In this document: positions 44,102 to 55,120 of the stretch, one piece after another
Position numbering within the stretch: the stretch's first letter is position 1
How the letters are laid out: every line of letters starts with the position of its first letter
Origin: Bolinopsis microptera
Lineage: Eukaryota; Ctenophora; Tentaculata; Lobata; Bolinopsidae
Assembly (NCBI RefSeq): GCF_026151205.1
Contig: NC_087081.1
Coordinates: 7,001,246 to 7,065,245, forward strand
Reading direction: 5' to 3'
DNA: 64,000 nt
Position numbers and translations under genes: made by a program
The notes under the pieces: model-generated
What the model was told of the DNA's origin: nothing
Seen by the model: only the letters and a program-made list of their open reading frames with translations
Databases searched by the model: none

Positions 44102-44795
44102 TGTAGGGCCCCAACCCTACAATTATAGTCCCATCATATCAACTACTGTTATTGTTTGCACCTGCCTGGCAACCATAAATTAGACAGTCTGCGTCCATTA
44201 ATCATTACGACCGGATATTACTATTGACCTAGAAGGCCACGGTCTAAATTAGTAATTTCGTTTGCAATTAATCGATGAGCATCACCGCAAGCTCTAGAGT
44301 TCTGACTTTACTCCATAATTATACGTTCGGTGGTTTTCGGTAGGGAGTTGTGGTTTGATAATTACTGCCAGAAGGACGTCACACTATGGTTTCATTAAAT
44401 GAACTAAGATCATCTATGAGTAACCATGGATATCAAATAGTGATTCCTGAAGGGCTAGATCAGTGACTACACCATCTAGCTAAAACCACCACCGGAAATG
44501 CGTCACGTTTGTTTACACGAGAAAGCTCATCGGCCGACACGCCTAGGGAGTGCCGACAATTAAGGGGACTATAAAAACGCCCGGCGCCTTGAGAAAACTG
44601 TCTCTTTTTGTCGAATCGTTAAAGTTATATTTAAATAGTCAACCAACACCGCTAGTTTCGTTTTAACATTGTTTCCTAAATTTCCCGAGTTTCATTTCCG
44701 AGTCCAAACCAACTAAAAGTACACAACGCATTGAAGTCCTAATTTGAAAGCACTGACTACCGGAGCAAGTTTAACTCATTAATCTGGTAGTTACA
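44102..44795 (+). repeat. 3' LTR (694 bp)
   Basis: Same length and, by my line-by-line reading, same sequence as the 5' LTR; TATA box at 44570-44576. Followed by the ACGT target duplication. Confidence 0.93.
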
Positions 44796-44799
44796 ACGT

Positions 44800-45580
44800 C
44801 TTGCGCCAAGTTTAAAAAAGAAAAATCCTCACTTAGATGAGCACATTATTGAAAAAGAAGTGCTATATTACTTTAACTCTAAATTTTGGCATAAAATGAG
44901 AACGAGAGTGTCCGCGAACCTTTACCGTAGACGTTATCTTCCGTAAACGCGTTTTCTATTCGAATCACGATTTTTCGCGGTTGCCGCGACATATCGCGAT
45001 TGTCTCCACGAATATCTCAGCCCAAAAATTACGTTTTTCTATTCCCAGAAAACCTTACCGCCTGCTGGGCTTGCTAGAGGTGATAGATTTTCAACAGCAC
45101 GTTTGGTGTCGCGCGTCACGTCAAGTTTACCTTTCGCTCGCTGCATTGAGCCTAGTAGTCATGACAACGACATTTTTTTGCAAAGTTTAAAAGCTGTGAT
45201 CTTTTATTTAGCCCAAAATCAAACTTTTCGGTTTAATTCAGAATCTACGTCGTCCCAAATTTGGCTCCTGGGGAGCCAACTGTAAATTCACGAGACAGAA
45301 ATTTTGTTGAAAACCGGAAGGTTCTATTTATTTTACTTTTGGAGATACACCCCAGCTGGTAGGGTTTGCTGGGTATCACCCGTTAAAACACTCGCAACGT
45401 AACATAACAATTAAAAGCACGTGTGGCGATGAATGATCATTCATTATCTGGGGCCGGGGCCCTTAACGTGTGAAACTCGTAAAAATAAAATTAAAAATAT
45501 GAATATCTGTTCCATATATTAGGACCGTCGACGGTCCGACTCGGCGCGCGTCCTGGTAGGTTCAAGGTTGTAAACCTACA
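44800..45580. repeat. Continuation of the repeat mosaic (modules F and inverted E)
   Basis: 45217-45375 repeats module F of 34436-34595 (GGTTTAATTCAGAATCTACG, GGCTCCTGGGGAGCC, AAAACCGGAAGGTTC, CCCCAGC(T/C)GGTAGGG). 45530-45580 is module E in reverse, containing the 16-bp palindrome GGACCGTCGACGGTCC, CGGCGCGCGTCCTGG and GTTGTAAACCTACA. 44800-45216 has no recognised content. Confidence 0.75.
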
Positions 45581-45584
45581 ATTA

Positions 45585-45626
45585 GCAGCAGTTAGCAGCA
45601 GTTTCTTTGCACTATAGTCCTCCTTT
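45585..45626 (+). repeat. Half copy of the AGTCCTCC hairpin MITE
   Basis: AGCAGCAGTTTCTTTGCACT and ATAGTCCTCC match the right arm of the palindromic element at 46140-46304. Together with that element's left arm it makes an inverted pair around 45627-46139. Confidence 0.8.
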
Positions 45627-45913
45627 TGCCTGTGTCCTGTGTTTAGTCTTTAAATGCTTTTTCATAAATTCCCTAGATGCTAGACCGATCCTTTTGATAT
45701 GATTTGTTAACATATATCATTTATGGTCTAAATTGTAAATGGCATTTTCTAGAAAATTTGAAATTACTAGCTCAATTGTATATAAAATAGAGTTAAGTGT
45801 ATTTGAAAACAAATAAAAGTCTTCCATTTTGTTTTGATCATAACATTAGTACTAATATTTGTAATTAGTATTAGTACTTTTTTTCTTTTTCTTTTTCCTC
45901 CTTGTCCTCCTAG

Positions 45914-46025
45914 CATTATCAAAACAAAAGACACCACACTTCAGATGTTCTTCAAAGTCGAAATCGTGGGCTGTCCTGACCTGAGATGTACAGTTTTTAT
46001 CGAACGAAGGACACAAATCTTGTAA
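45914..46025 (+). CDS. Possible terminal coding exon of an unidentified gene
   Basis: A pyrimidine-rich acceptor (CTTTTTCCTCCTTGTCCTCCTAG) is followed by an open frame of 36 codons with TAA at 46023. It includes LQMFFKVEIVGCPDL and RCTVFIERRTQIL, a protein-like beta-rich composition. No upstream exon on the plus strand was found; the nearest 5' DNA is repeat mosaic and the LTR element, so the gene may be disrupted. Weak. Confidence 0.3.
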
Positions 46026-46139
46026 TATTTGATACTATCGATAACACTTAAATTCCTCGATATGTGAAAAAACATGAAGTCCAGTTGTAAATGATTTTAA
46101 AGCGGTTTGATTTTATGTTATCATACAGTATACTCCACA

Positions 46140-46304
46140 CACAGGAGGACTATAGTGCAAAGAAACTGCTGCTCACTGCTGCTCACTGCTGCTAACTGCT
46201 GCTCACTGCTGCTAACTGCTGCTATGGGTGAGCAGCAGTGAGCAGCAGTGAGCAGCAGTGAGCAGCAGTGAGCAGCAGTTTCTTTGCACTATAGTCCTCC
46301 TGTG
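46140..46304. mobile_element. 165-bp near-perfect palindromic MITE
   Basis: CACAGGAGGACTATAGTGCA at the left is inverted at the right (TGCACTATAGTCCTCCTGTG). Arms are filled with (CACTGCTGCT)n on one side and (AGCAGCAGTG)n on the other, so the whole unit is a hairpin with a tiny GCTATGGGTG loop near 46221-46230. Short tandem units inside inverted ends look like an element that grew by internal slippage. Confidence 0.85.
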
Positions 46305-46346
46305 CACAGTTTTCAGTTTGTAACAATACCTCGTCTTTGTTAACAG

Positions 46347-49300
46347 TTAGTGGGATATCCGTCGTTTTTGTCGGAAAACAATGACACCCCTTCTTGGGTC
46401 CAGCATATCTGGAGCATCTGAAATATGTCACTACTGTGAGCTTGTTTCTGTTTTTCAACTAGAAATATTCATTATATATAATATTTATATATTTCTTTAA
46501 AAATAACCATTGTCTGAAATCTAGGTAAACTATAGGTAAAAATATAATATTAATCATAAGCTAAAATGTACTAACCTTTGTATTCTAAATGGGGAAAAGA
46601 AGAAACATTGTCAGTCAGTCGAGAAAATTGTCAGTCAGGCTCCTCCCGAAAATAAATTACTACTGAATAAATGCCAATAGTGGCGAGGGAAGTGAAACAT
46701 ATTTGTTTCGACACGTGCCAGTGACTTTGGGTTTTAGTTAATCAATAATAAAGCAAGCTGATTGCTTAACTGTGTGACGTGTCAAAACAAATGATCATTC
46801 CACAAGTATCCACATCTATTAAATTATGTGTATTATTATAAGTATAACATAGATCACCTGTTAACGGTGTGTCGACGGCGGTTATAAAGCCCCAGTTGTC
46901 CGGACGCGATGGAAGAACGAGCACTTTCCGGGATCCACCTCGAAACCAAACTGCAATCCGAGCTTTCCTGATTGGAATAGTGTGTGAGTTTTTATCAAGA
47001 TGCACATTTGAAGTTATTGACGATAATAACTCAGCAAAATAGTTCCAATCACGTCACACGTGCTATACTGCTAAGGTAGTAGTAAGAAGAATGTTGTGAT
47101 AAACTGTTACAGTCGTTACCTTTTCTTCCTGCACAGCCAGATCTTGAATCTCATATCCCTGGTCAGGATACCTTAGCAAATGGTTCCCTGGCTGGTAATC
47201 CACATTCTGAGAAATCAATCTCAAGCACCGAAATGTAAAAAAAGAGACACGGCATGCAAAAGTATTTATTCGGATAGACCCTGCGGTTTTTAATTTTGTT
47301 TGATAACCCGAGTAATAGCGCAAATTCTCACTCAGTACGCAGAAAAATCTGTAATGAATATATAATAATACATAATAATATATAATAATACATAATAATA
47401 TATAATAATTATATATAATCTTCTTTGTATGCATTGGAAACTAACCGGGTCGTTGAATCCGATGACGATAGGACACACATCTATTTGACTAAGCTGAGCG
47501 GACGTCCTACATTCCACTTTGATCTTAATCGTGGATCTTGATTCTGAAAAGATGCTTCAATGGTTTCTGTTTACTGGTTACCAGGTCAATATATTTTGGA
47601 TGCAATGCTTGTGCAATGTGCATGCTGGCAGCTTGATTTGGGTACTGCCTAACTGATTTACTTTAATAATTAAACAAATATAACGTACATTATTAATTGA
47701 CTGCTGTAAAAAAGGAAATTAAGTGTGAGCCACTAACCCGGGGGTATATGAGTGACGGTGCAGTTTTTAGGGGGGCACTGTGTCCACTGTGTATCCCAAG
47801 TGTAGCTTAACCTGCAACCACGTACCTTCATCCTATGGGACATTTAGTTTTGTATATGGTATTGAAACTTTGATATCATCTCCCGACTCCCAATCTTAAC
47901 TTTTCAAATATTAATGCATCACTCAGCCGTCAATTTACGCAGTACGCACCTTTGATCCAAAACGAAATGGTTAAAGGTGGAGATGTGATTATCTTCAACC
48001 ACTGCCACAGTAGAGACGTAGTGACGTCCTAAAAAAAATATCACTGTAAAGCATCAAGTTGATAAATTATAGACCTGATCATATTTGTCAAATACAATAT
48101 TTTAATTAATTATGGATGGATAGCGAGGACCGGGGATTATGATTAAAACAGAAATATTCCAAATTTGAAAATGCATAGTTCATGTGAGCAAAATATTTTC
48201 TTGAGATTACAGATTAAACCAAAATACAATAGTCCCACAATTGCTTAAATTCTAAACTAAAACTCAACTGGGTTCTCCTGTGTCACCAAATAACACCAAG
48301 AAGTTTTTGAGGATGAAACTTTGCTCTTTGAAGTATTTTTAGATTGTTATATTGTTATATTTTTATATTTGTACATTGACCTACTGGAATGTGGTTGGTA
48401 GAGCTGGTGTCAAGCTCAGGTCGATCCAACGATAAGCATGTGTGACCTTCGGCACTTGAAACCTCCTCAAGCCTCCACTTATTTATTTATTATTATATTG
48501 TTAGATTTTGCCGTAAAAAACAAATAGTTGTTTTATTGAATAGTTGTTTATTGACGTCTGTTTCAGAGGAGTCCATGCCGTCTATATTCAAAATCAAACT
48601 GTTCAAAGTTAAAACTAAGTTAACAAAAATTATGATTAATGGCAAGGTACTTTTATTATTTTATTAGTATTTCAGATAACTTGAAAAATACAGTATATAA
48701 CAAAACGTAATAACGAAGTTATAATAACGAAAACCGAAGAAGGTATTCTATTCACCCCATGGTTGGTCTGCGGTTTCATTACCACGACTACGCGGCTTTG
48801 ATAAAAGGTAATTTATAAATTGTCCAGTTTACTCAAACCGGATTAGGAATTTAGAGCATTACAGCGAGAACGTATTTAATATTGCTTAGGTCTATACTAA
48901 CATTTTAGGTCAACTCTTCAAGAAATGATATTTTTAAAAATTTAGAAACCATGAGCTTAGTTTGGACGGAGTGCTACTTCCAATTCAAGGACGGATGGTT
49001 CCAGCATGACGGAGGCTGGGCAAAGCCTACGGGACCCCAGTCGCCTGATGAGAAGAGGGGGTACTCGTCATCCGACCAGATTTATTAGTCAACAGATCAT
49101 CCATGTTGACCCTGCTTCCAACAAGTCCAATCCAGTCAATTATTGCAAACAGTTTTTACGTTTTGGAACAAGGAACGTTCTATCTCTTGTCAGTTCATTT
49201 ACACAGCTTTACCAACTTACTAACTTAGTCAAAACATTGATCAGTACAGATTGGATCTTTTGGGGATTACCGAGACTCACATGCCTGGATCTGGCGCCAC

Positions 49301-52300
49301 TCTACTGGACAATGGCAGTCTACTCATCCATTCCAGTAGAGTCGACAGGATCAAGATACAGGGAGTCGGCCTCAGTCTTTCAAAACGAATCAGAAACTCC
49401 CTGATATCGTTCACTCCCACATCGGAGAGGGTTTTAACTGATAGGCTGCATAGTAAGCAAATCAACATTTCTGTTGTTGTGGCCTATGCTCTGCAACTGA
49501 GGGTGCAGAGGAGAGTGAGAAAGATAAGTTTTATAGGACACTCACAGACACATTTGATGGGCTACCACGTCACGATATCATGTTACTGCTCGGCGATTTT
49601 AATGCTAAAGTAACATCAGGCAGATATGGAAGTGAAGCGGTCATCGGTGGGGAATCACTCCATAGCTCATCAAATGACAACGGGACAAGACTTGTGGATT
49701 TCTGTGCGACGAAGACCAAGGATCTATTGATTCAGCGGGCACAGTTTAAGCGCAGAGACCCAAACTCGGACGCTAACAGGTGAGAGTATTATAAACTTAA
49801 TAAGTTAGTCAAGAAAAGCAGCAAGCTAGACGACAATAACTGGGCAGTTAGAGTAGCTACTTATCTTGAGGAAGCAGCGAGCAAAGGTCAGCAGCGTGAG
49901 GTATGGGCAGATCAAGAAGATCTCTGGTAGGAACAAGACGCCTCAAGCATCTTATGTCCGGGACAAGGACGGTAGGAAGATCACGGATCCCCAACAGCAG
50001 AGGGATAGGTGGAAGGAGCACTTTACTGAACATCTGAATCCTCCATTATCAAGTGTCGACCTAGCCGACCTTGATACAGTACCACCCCAACCCCACTTTG
50101 ACTCTCTATCTCTTGTTCGGATGGACCACCCACCAGAGACGAGATTAATTATTCCCTGACAAAGCTTAAGAACCACAAAAGACCAGGCGTGGACGGGATA
50201 ACTACGAGCAACTGAAGTATGGTGCGAGTGCTCTAGTTGACTAACTAGAGTGTCTACTCAAGAAAGTGTGGGAAGAAGAGACTGTTCCTGAAGATTGGTT
50301 TAAGGGTGTGATCATTGTTATTGGGAAGAAAGGGGACAATTCAGTCTGCGGGAACAACAGAGGGATCACTTTAAGGTCTACAGCATCCAAGCTTTTTCAG
50401 ATGATTCTCGGTTACATGCTGGTATGGAGTGTCTTCTCAGGGAGAATCAGTGCGGATTTAGACAGAACCGCTCATGTATTGATCAGATTTATTCTCCCCG
50501 AACTATTATTCATAACTGTCTTGAGTTTAACATTCCTCTTTACATTAATTTTGTCGATTAAGGCAGCGTTTGATTCTATCAGAAGGGACTTTATTTGGTG
50601 CAGTATGAGACACTATGGGCTGCCTGAAAAATATATCAGAATATTTCAGTCATTTTTTGAGGGGTACAATGAGTGCAGTGAGGGTTAATGGGGAGCTGAC
50701 AGACTGGTTTGATGTTAACTCAGGCACAGGTCAGAGTGACATTCAAGCACCTCCTGTCTTTAATTTCTGCCTAAACTTTTCTGCATTTCTGGCTGAGACC
50801 AACAAGACCATCAGTCGAGGCGCAGTGCTGCAGATGGAGATGAAGAGGTCGAGGAAAAGGTCATTCTGGACACCGATTATGCTGATGACATGGCTATTAT
50901 GGACAACTCAGGGGAAGGCCTACGGCCCTACAGGAGTCAACTGATCTATTAGTTCATTAAAGCTCCTACGCTGGGCTCAGAATAAATGCAAAGAAGACCC
51001 AACGCATGGCTGTAAGCAAGTGCGCCTCCCAGCGACCTTTCATTAAGGATGACTGTATTGAGCTGTCGGTTGAGGGTGAACCCGTTGAGCAGGTTAGCAA
51101 CTTTGTCTACCTGGGTGCAACTATCAGTGGGGATGGGACAATCGACAGAGACCTGGGTGTCCGTATCCAGAAGGCTAATGGCCAGCTCTGGAACATTTGA
51201 AATAGCAGAACTATAAAGACTCCAATCAAGATCAGGATCTATAAGGCTGCTGTCCTCACCATCTTGTTGTATGGAGCTGAAGTCTGGAACACCACCAAAA
51301 AGCAGATGAAACGCCCTGAGGTTTTCCATCAGACCTCCTTAAGAAGGATCCTTAGGATTAAATGGTTCTTTCATGTGTCCAACGAAAAAGTTCTTAGGAG
51401 GGCTGGCATCAAGTCAGTCAGACTTTCATCAGTGCTGCCAGGCTACGTTGGTATGGACATGTAGTTAGAATGCCAGACTATAGACTACCGAGGTTTCTGT
51501 TGAACTGGAAGCCAAATCATGGAAAGAGGTCAAAGGGCAGACCCCGAAAGAATTGGAAGACCTGCGTACTCAAAGATGCTGCTAAGTTTACAGGTGTTGA
51601 AAACATCGACAACAACACAACAGACGCTTTGGCTACCAACCGAGTACAGTGGAGACATATGTTACGCCGCCAACACAATGTGTGTGATGCAGGCCACTCC
51701 AACGACTAGGAGGAGACCTTACCATGTAACATGTATGTACTATGTATGTATGAGCTTAGTTTCATATAATTATACGGAAATAACCGCCTTTAACCGCCTA
51801 TAACCGCCAATAACCGCATATAACCACAAATAGCCTCTTATGTAAATTACTTTAAATTAACACAATCCAAAAGGGATCAATTTGGAATATCAGATACTTT
51901 TAACAAAACTTACGTTTGTTGTCCAATTAAAGATAATTATCGATTGCAAGCCAAAATCATGGAACATTATGTTGATCTACCAGGTGCCATGATTGACCCG
52001 TATTCTCGTAAATCTTACCACTTTCTTTAGTGCATGGCTCCGATGGCCAGAATGCTATCCCTTTAGTCCTCTGTACTGGGTTCCTTCTCAGAGCAGTCAT
52101 CACCTCCCCATAGTGCTTCATTGAGCAACAGCAGGCTCCCTGAACAGTGAACAGTGAACACGTTGGTAATGTGTGGACAATTATATGTTTTGTACGAGTT
52201 ACCATGGTTACCATTTTCAGTTGAAATGTTTAGCCAACTTTTAGCCAGGTTATTTTTGGTCATTTGATTTTCAGATGCATTTTAAATTTATGAAATGTGT

Positions 52301-52381
52301 AACTTGTTAACTTACCTTGATTTTCTGATCACATGACCAAGCAGGTACTATGAGCATCACCACCACGAAAATTATAGACAT
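46347..52381 (-). CDS. Seven-exon secreted protein of unknown family
   Basis: Minus-strand exons joined by splice sites and phase: 52316-52381, 52019-52139, 47950-48028, 47446-47536, 47120-47206, 46858-47029, 46347-46417; total 687 bp, 228 residues plus TAA. Exon 1 is a signal peptide (MSIIFVVVMLIVPAWS) ending at AAG|GTAAGT. Exon 2 gives GACCCSMKHYGEV and GIAFWPSEPC; exon 3 RHYVSTVAVVEDNHISTFNH; exon 4 STIKIKVECR and DVCPIVIGFNDP; exon 6 IAVWFRGGSRKVLVLPSRP and DNWGFITAVDTPL. Cysteines suggest an extracellular, disulphide-bonded protein. No family was recognised. Exon 4 uses a second-choice acceptor (AATCAAG|A), and exon 7 is the least certain since another frame there is also open. Intron 2 contains an antisense RTE-like LINE. 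Confidence 0.6.
48964..51749 (+). mobile_element. Decayed RTE-like LINE with 13-bp target duplication
   Basis: ATGAGCTTAGTTT flanks both ends (48951-48963 and 51750-51762), the mark of target-primed insertion. The 5' half encodes an APE-type endonuclease in shifted frames (LLGITETHMPGSGA near 49253; LLLGDFNAKV near 49582). The reverse transcriptase follows: NNRGITLRSTASK near 50352, KAAFDSIRRDFIW near 50561, and an intact DYADDMAIMD catalytic box near 50875. The C-terminal part has FVYLGATISGDG, TILLYGAEVW and KGRPRKNW motifs. The arrangement fits the RTE/CFDP2-like clade. Frameshifts and stops make it inactive. The 3' end is an ATGTATGT-type microsatellite rather than poly(A), common in RTE elements. 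Confidence 0.88.
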
Positions 52382-52507
52382 AATTAAATCTGGTTAAATT
52401 AACTAATTAATTTACTGATCGACCAATAAAAGAGCTAGGAACGTTTAGTTAATTGGGTGGAAGCATAATTCCGTCTATCTAAAATAGTGATTTAATATAA
52501 TCGTAAT

Positions 52508-52765
52508 ATGGATCATATGGTTGTTATGAAATATAAAACGTTACAAGTTAAACAAAATAGATTTAGATCAGTGAAAATGGCGAACAAGGAACAAATGATA
52601 AGCACTGAAAAAAGTGTAAGCTTAGTTCGTCTGTTAAGACTTAATCAAAGATTAAAAGAAAATTCTTCCGTCAGCGTAAATAGATTAAGCGAAGCACACG
52701 TATTCATAATCATCGATTCAGATTTACAAGAAGAGAAAAAGGTACAAGAGCATACGACGCTCTGA
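52508..52765 (+). CDS. Short open frame, possibly real
   Basis: ATG-initiated, 85 codons, lysine/glutamate-rich (MANKEQMISTEKSVSLVRLL, then AHVFIIIDSDLQEEKKVQEH). It starts 127 bp from the divergent first exon of the secreted-protein gene. No domain, no splice evidence. Could equally be chance. Confidence 0.2.
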   Translation: MDHMVVMKYKTLQVKQNRFRSVKMANKEQMISTEKSVSLVRLLRLNQRLKENSSVSVNRLSEAHVFIIIDSDLQEEKKVQEHTTL

Positions 52766-52999
52766 CTTCACAATCTTCATAGGTGTAACCATCTTACCAT
52801 TGGAACTAAATTAACGGAACTAAAGTACAACACACACTTAACTTGACACTAATTGTGGATGGCATAGTTAATGCTATAATAGTAAAGCAGTAAAATGTTT
52901 CGGCATCCTTTGTTGATATATACCTACCCCCGACAGATTGGGGAAGTGATGGCTGATGCAGTTGCAAGTTAGTAATAATCCAAGCTGATAAATTACTCA

Positions 53000-53300
53000 C
53001 AAAAAGGATGGTTCACAAAGTTTCATTTTGCTGCTTCCGAAACATTCAAAAAAAGAGTGGAAGTTAGTAAGAAGTGAGAAGTACAAAAAGGATGGTTCAC
53101 ATAAAGTTTCATTTTGCTGCTTCCGAAACATTCAAATAAAAAGTGGAAATTAGTAAGAAGTGAGAAGCACAAAAAGGATGGTTCACAAAGTTTCATTTTG
53201 CTGCTTCCGAAACATTCAAATAAAGAGTGGAAGTTAGTAAGAAGTGAGAAGCACAAAAAGGATTGTTCACAAAGTTAAATTTTACTACTTCCGAAACATC
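53000..53300. repeat. ~84-bp tandem repeat, 3.5 units
   Basis: Units starting CAAAAAGGATGGTTCACAAA at about 53000, 53084, 53168 and 53252, each with TTTCATTTTGCTGCTTCCG, AAACATTC and GTGGAAGTTAGTAAGAAGTG. The last unit is diverged. Confidence 0.85.
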
Positions 53301-55120
53301 TTACTATATATAAAGCAAGACGATATATAAAGATATATACAAATTGAAACGCGAATCAAATAGGTAATAATTATTTTAGTCTCTTGAGTCTCGACACCAC
53401 TTTATGGTTAGACGGGTTCCTGCAAGTTCAAATACAGAGTGGGAGTTAGTAAAAGTAAAATGTTAATGTTAACAACAGGATAGGGCTCCGATATTCTAAG
53501 AATAAGAACTAAGAAGCAACAACTACGGCACAGTTGGGACTTTGGTCTTGGACATTGGATAATAAACTTAAATGAGCCAAATATACTTACTTTGATACTG
53601 TAATGAGGTTTAGCCAGAATGTCAGGGCCATCGTACATCACGTACACCACCCGAATGATGAAAATATTTTACCATATTATACCAAAGAGCAAACCCCGAC
53701 TACATTGCATGTTATTAGAAGGCGTCCCGCATTTCTCCACGAAGAGCAGAAACGGCAGCTGCAAGATTGAAAATAATATATCAAACTATCAAACTCTGAC
53801 ACGTACAAAACCAGCCGATCATCATTGCTCAATTAACAGCTGTTAGTTAACTTGAAGTAATAGTGAATTGACGAAATTGCCATCTGATTACGACAATGCG
53901 CGCATCTTGAGAAGTTGAGATATATCAGTAAAGCCTGGGGATTGGGGAAGTGATGGCTGCAGATGAAAGTTAGTAATAATCTAAGCTGATAGATTACTGA
54001 CTTACTATAATTAGTGTCAAAACATTGATAATCCTTTAAAAATGTCCGTTCAATTTGGCTAATTTTATAATTACATTGCAATAGAAAACATTATTGGATA
54101 TCGTTTGCAACTTTTTCTGAGTATTTTTACGCGATCAAACATGATAACATGGATGGAGATGAAGATATATACAAATTACCAAGGATTTGGCGTCACACCA
54201 CAAAAACAATATCTTTCTAAGTTTTCTTTTACAATATTTAGGAATTTGGGAATTAATTATATTTGAATCGACAAATTTATCTCGAAATATCGTGACACTT
54301 TCATACACGAGAGAGAACATAATGGTTGTGCTGAGTGGGTCAATGAAGCTGGAGTAATAATATGTTCCCGTAAACTTGTGCAGTCGTGGACCTTATCTTG
54401 CAGTTTTGTGATTTCTTCCATCTGTAATAAACTATTTTATGTTATTGTAAAAGGTTGAGGGAAAGCCACGAAGTTACAACACTGATCAATATGCATGGGA
54501 AAACGTTGTATGCGCCTAAGATGAGAAGTACGTACCGTTTCCGGCTTAAAGTACGTAATACGGTACAAGGTTTTTTATCAGTACGTACCGTACAACCACT
54601 TTAAAGTACGACATTTTTCTGAAAAAAACGGTGTCCGCTTTTTACCTTATTTGTATAACTATATTGTTGTAAAATTGGCAGGTATGTATGCAATTTTCGA
54701 ACCACGATTTTGGTGCCAGTGAATGCTAAAGTCGAATTAAACAATTTTCAAGTCAATAAATAAATTTTAATAACTGCAATTATACTCAATAGGAGTACGT
54801 ACACTGTACAGTCATACAGTCTAATGATGGAAATAAGAATGCGGCGACATAATAAGTTTAGGTGCCCGTAGCGCCATTTCAAGTGTTCCTGTTAGTGTTA
54901 TTATTTTGTCAGTGATGTAGTGCATTCCTTGAGCCGTGGGAACCATTAAGATGTAGTGTCAGTGACATAAATATGGTGCACGTGTCTTGTAATAGTTAAA
55001 GTTTAATAGTTTAGGCCTCAAAAATTTGAGCAGTGTGAGAATTTCAATTTTTGTTTTTTTGTGTTCGTATAGTTTGTGGTGTGTTTAATATAACGTCAGT
55101 TTAAGATACTACACTAAGTT
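53301..55120. other. Gene-poor stretch with dispersed repeats
   Basis: 53336-53430 is the inverted partner of 2814-2906. 53938-53998 repeats 52938-52998 (GGGGAAGTGATGGCTG...AAGCTGATAGATTACT). GTACGTACCGT words recur at 54529-54592. Minus-strand pieces near 53605-53650 (YVMYDGPDILAKPHYSIK before GTAAGT) and near 53690-53770 are open between possible splice sites but could not be joined into a gene. Confidence 0.45.

Larger units (their letters stand above)
39198..44795 (+). mobile_element. Young gag-only LTR retrotransposon
   Basis: Two 694-bp LTRs (TGTAGGG...TTACA) bound a 4.2-kb interior. ACGT precedes the left LTR (39194-39197) and follows the right one (44796-44799), a 4-bp target duplication. 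A TGGTGCTGCGACC primer-binding-like site begins three bases after the left LTR, and a polypurine tract AAAGGAGGGTGGAG lies before the right LTR. An intact gag ORF (40000-41397) is followed by 2.7 kb with no recognisable protease, reverse transcriptase, RNase H or integrase. The LTRs look identical, implying recent insertion, so enzymes were probably supplied in trans. Superfamily probably Ty3/Gypsy from gag style. Confidence 0.9.

Noticed and set aside
33144-45580. A single giant TIR transposon carrying the receptor gene
   Set aside because: TGTAGGTTTACAACC ends are inverted at both positions, but no target duplication was found and the same module occurs elsewhere without partners; noted only as a possibility under the mosaic finding.
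54262-54418. Possible minus-strand exon (MEEITKLQDKVHDC...)
   Set aside because: An acceptor-like ATTACAG precedes it, but there is no partner exon in phase and no domain.
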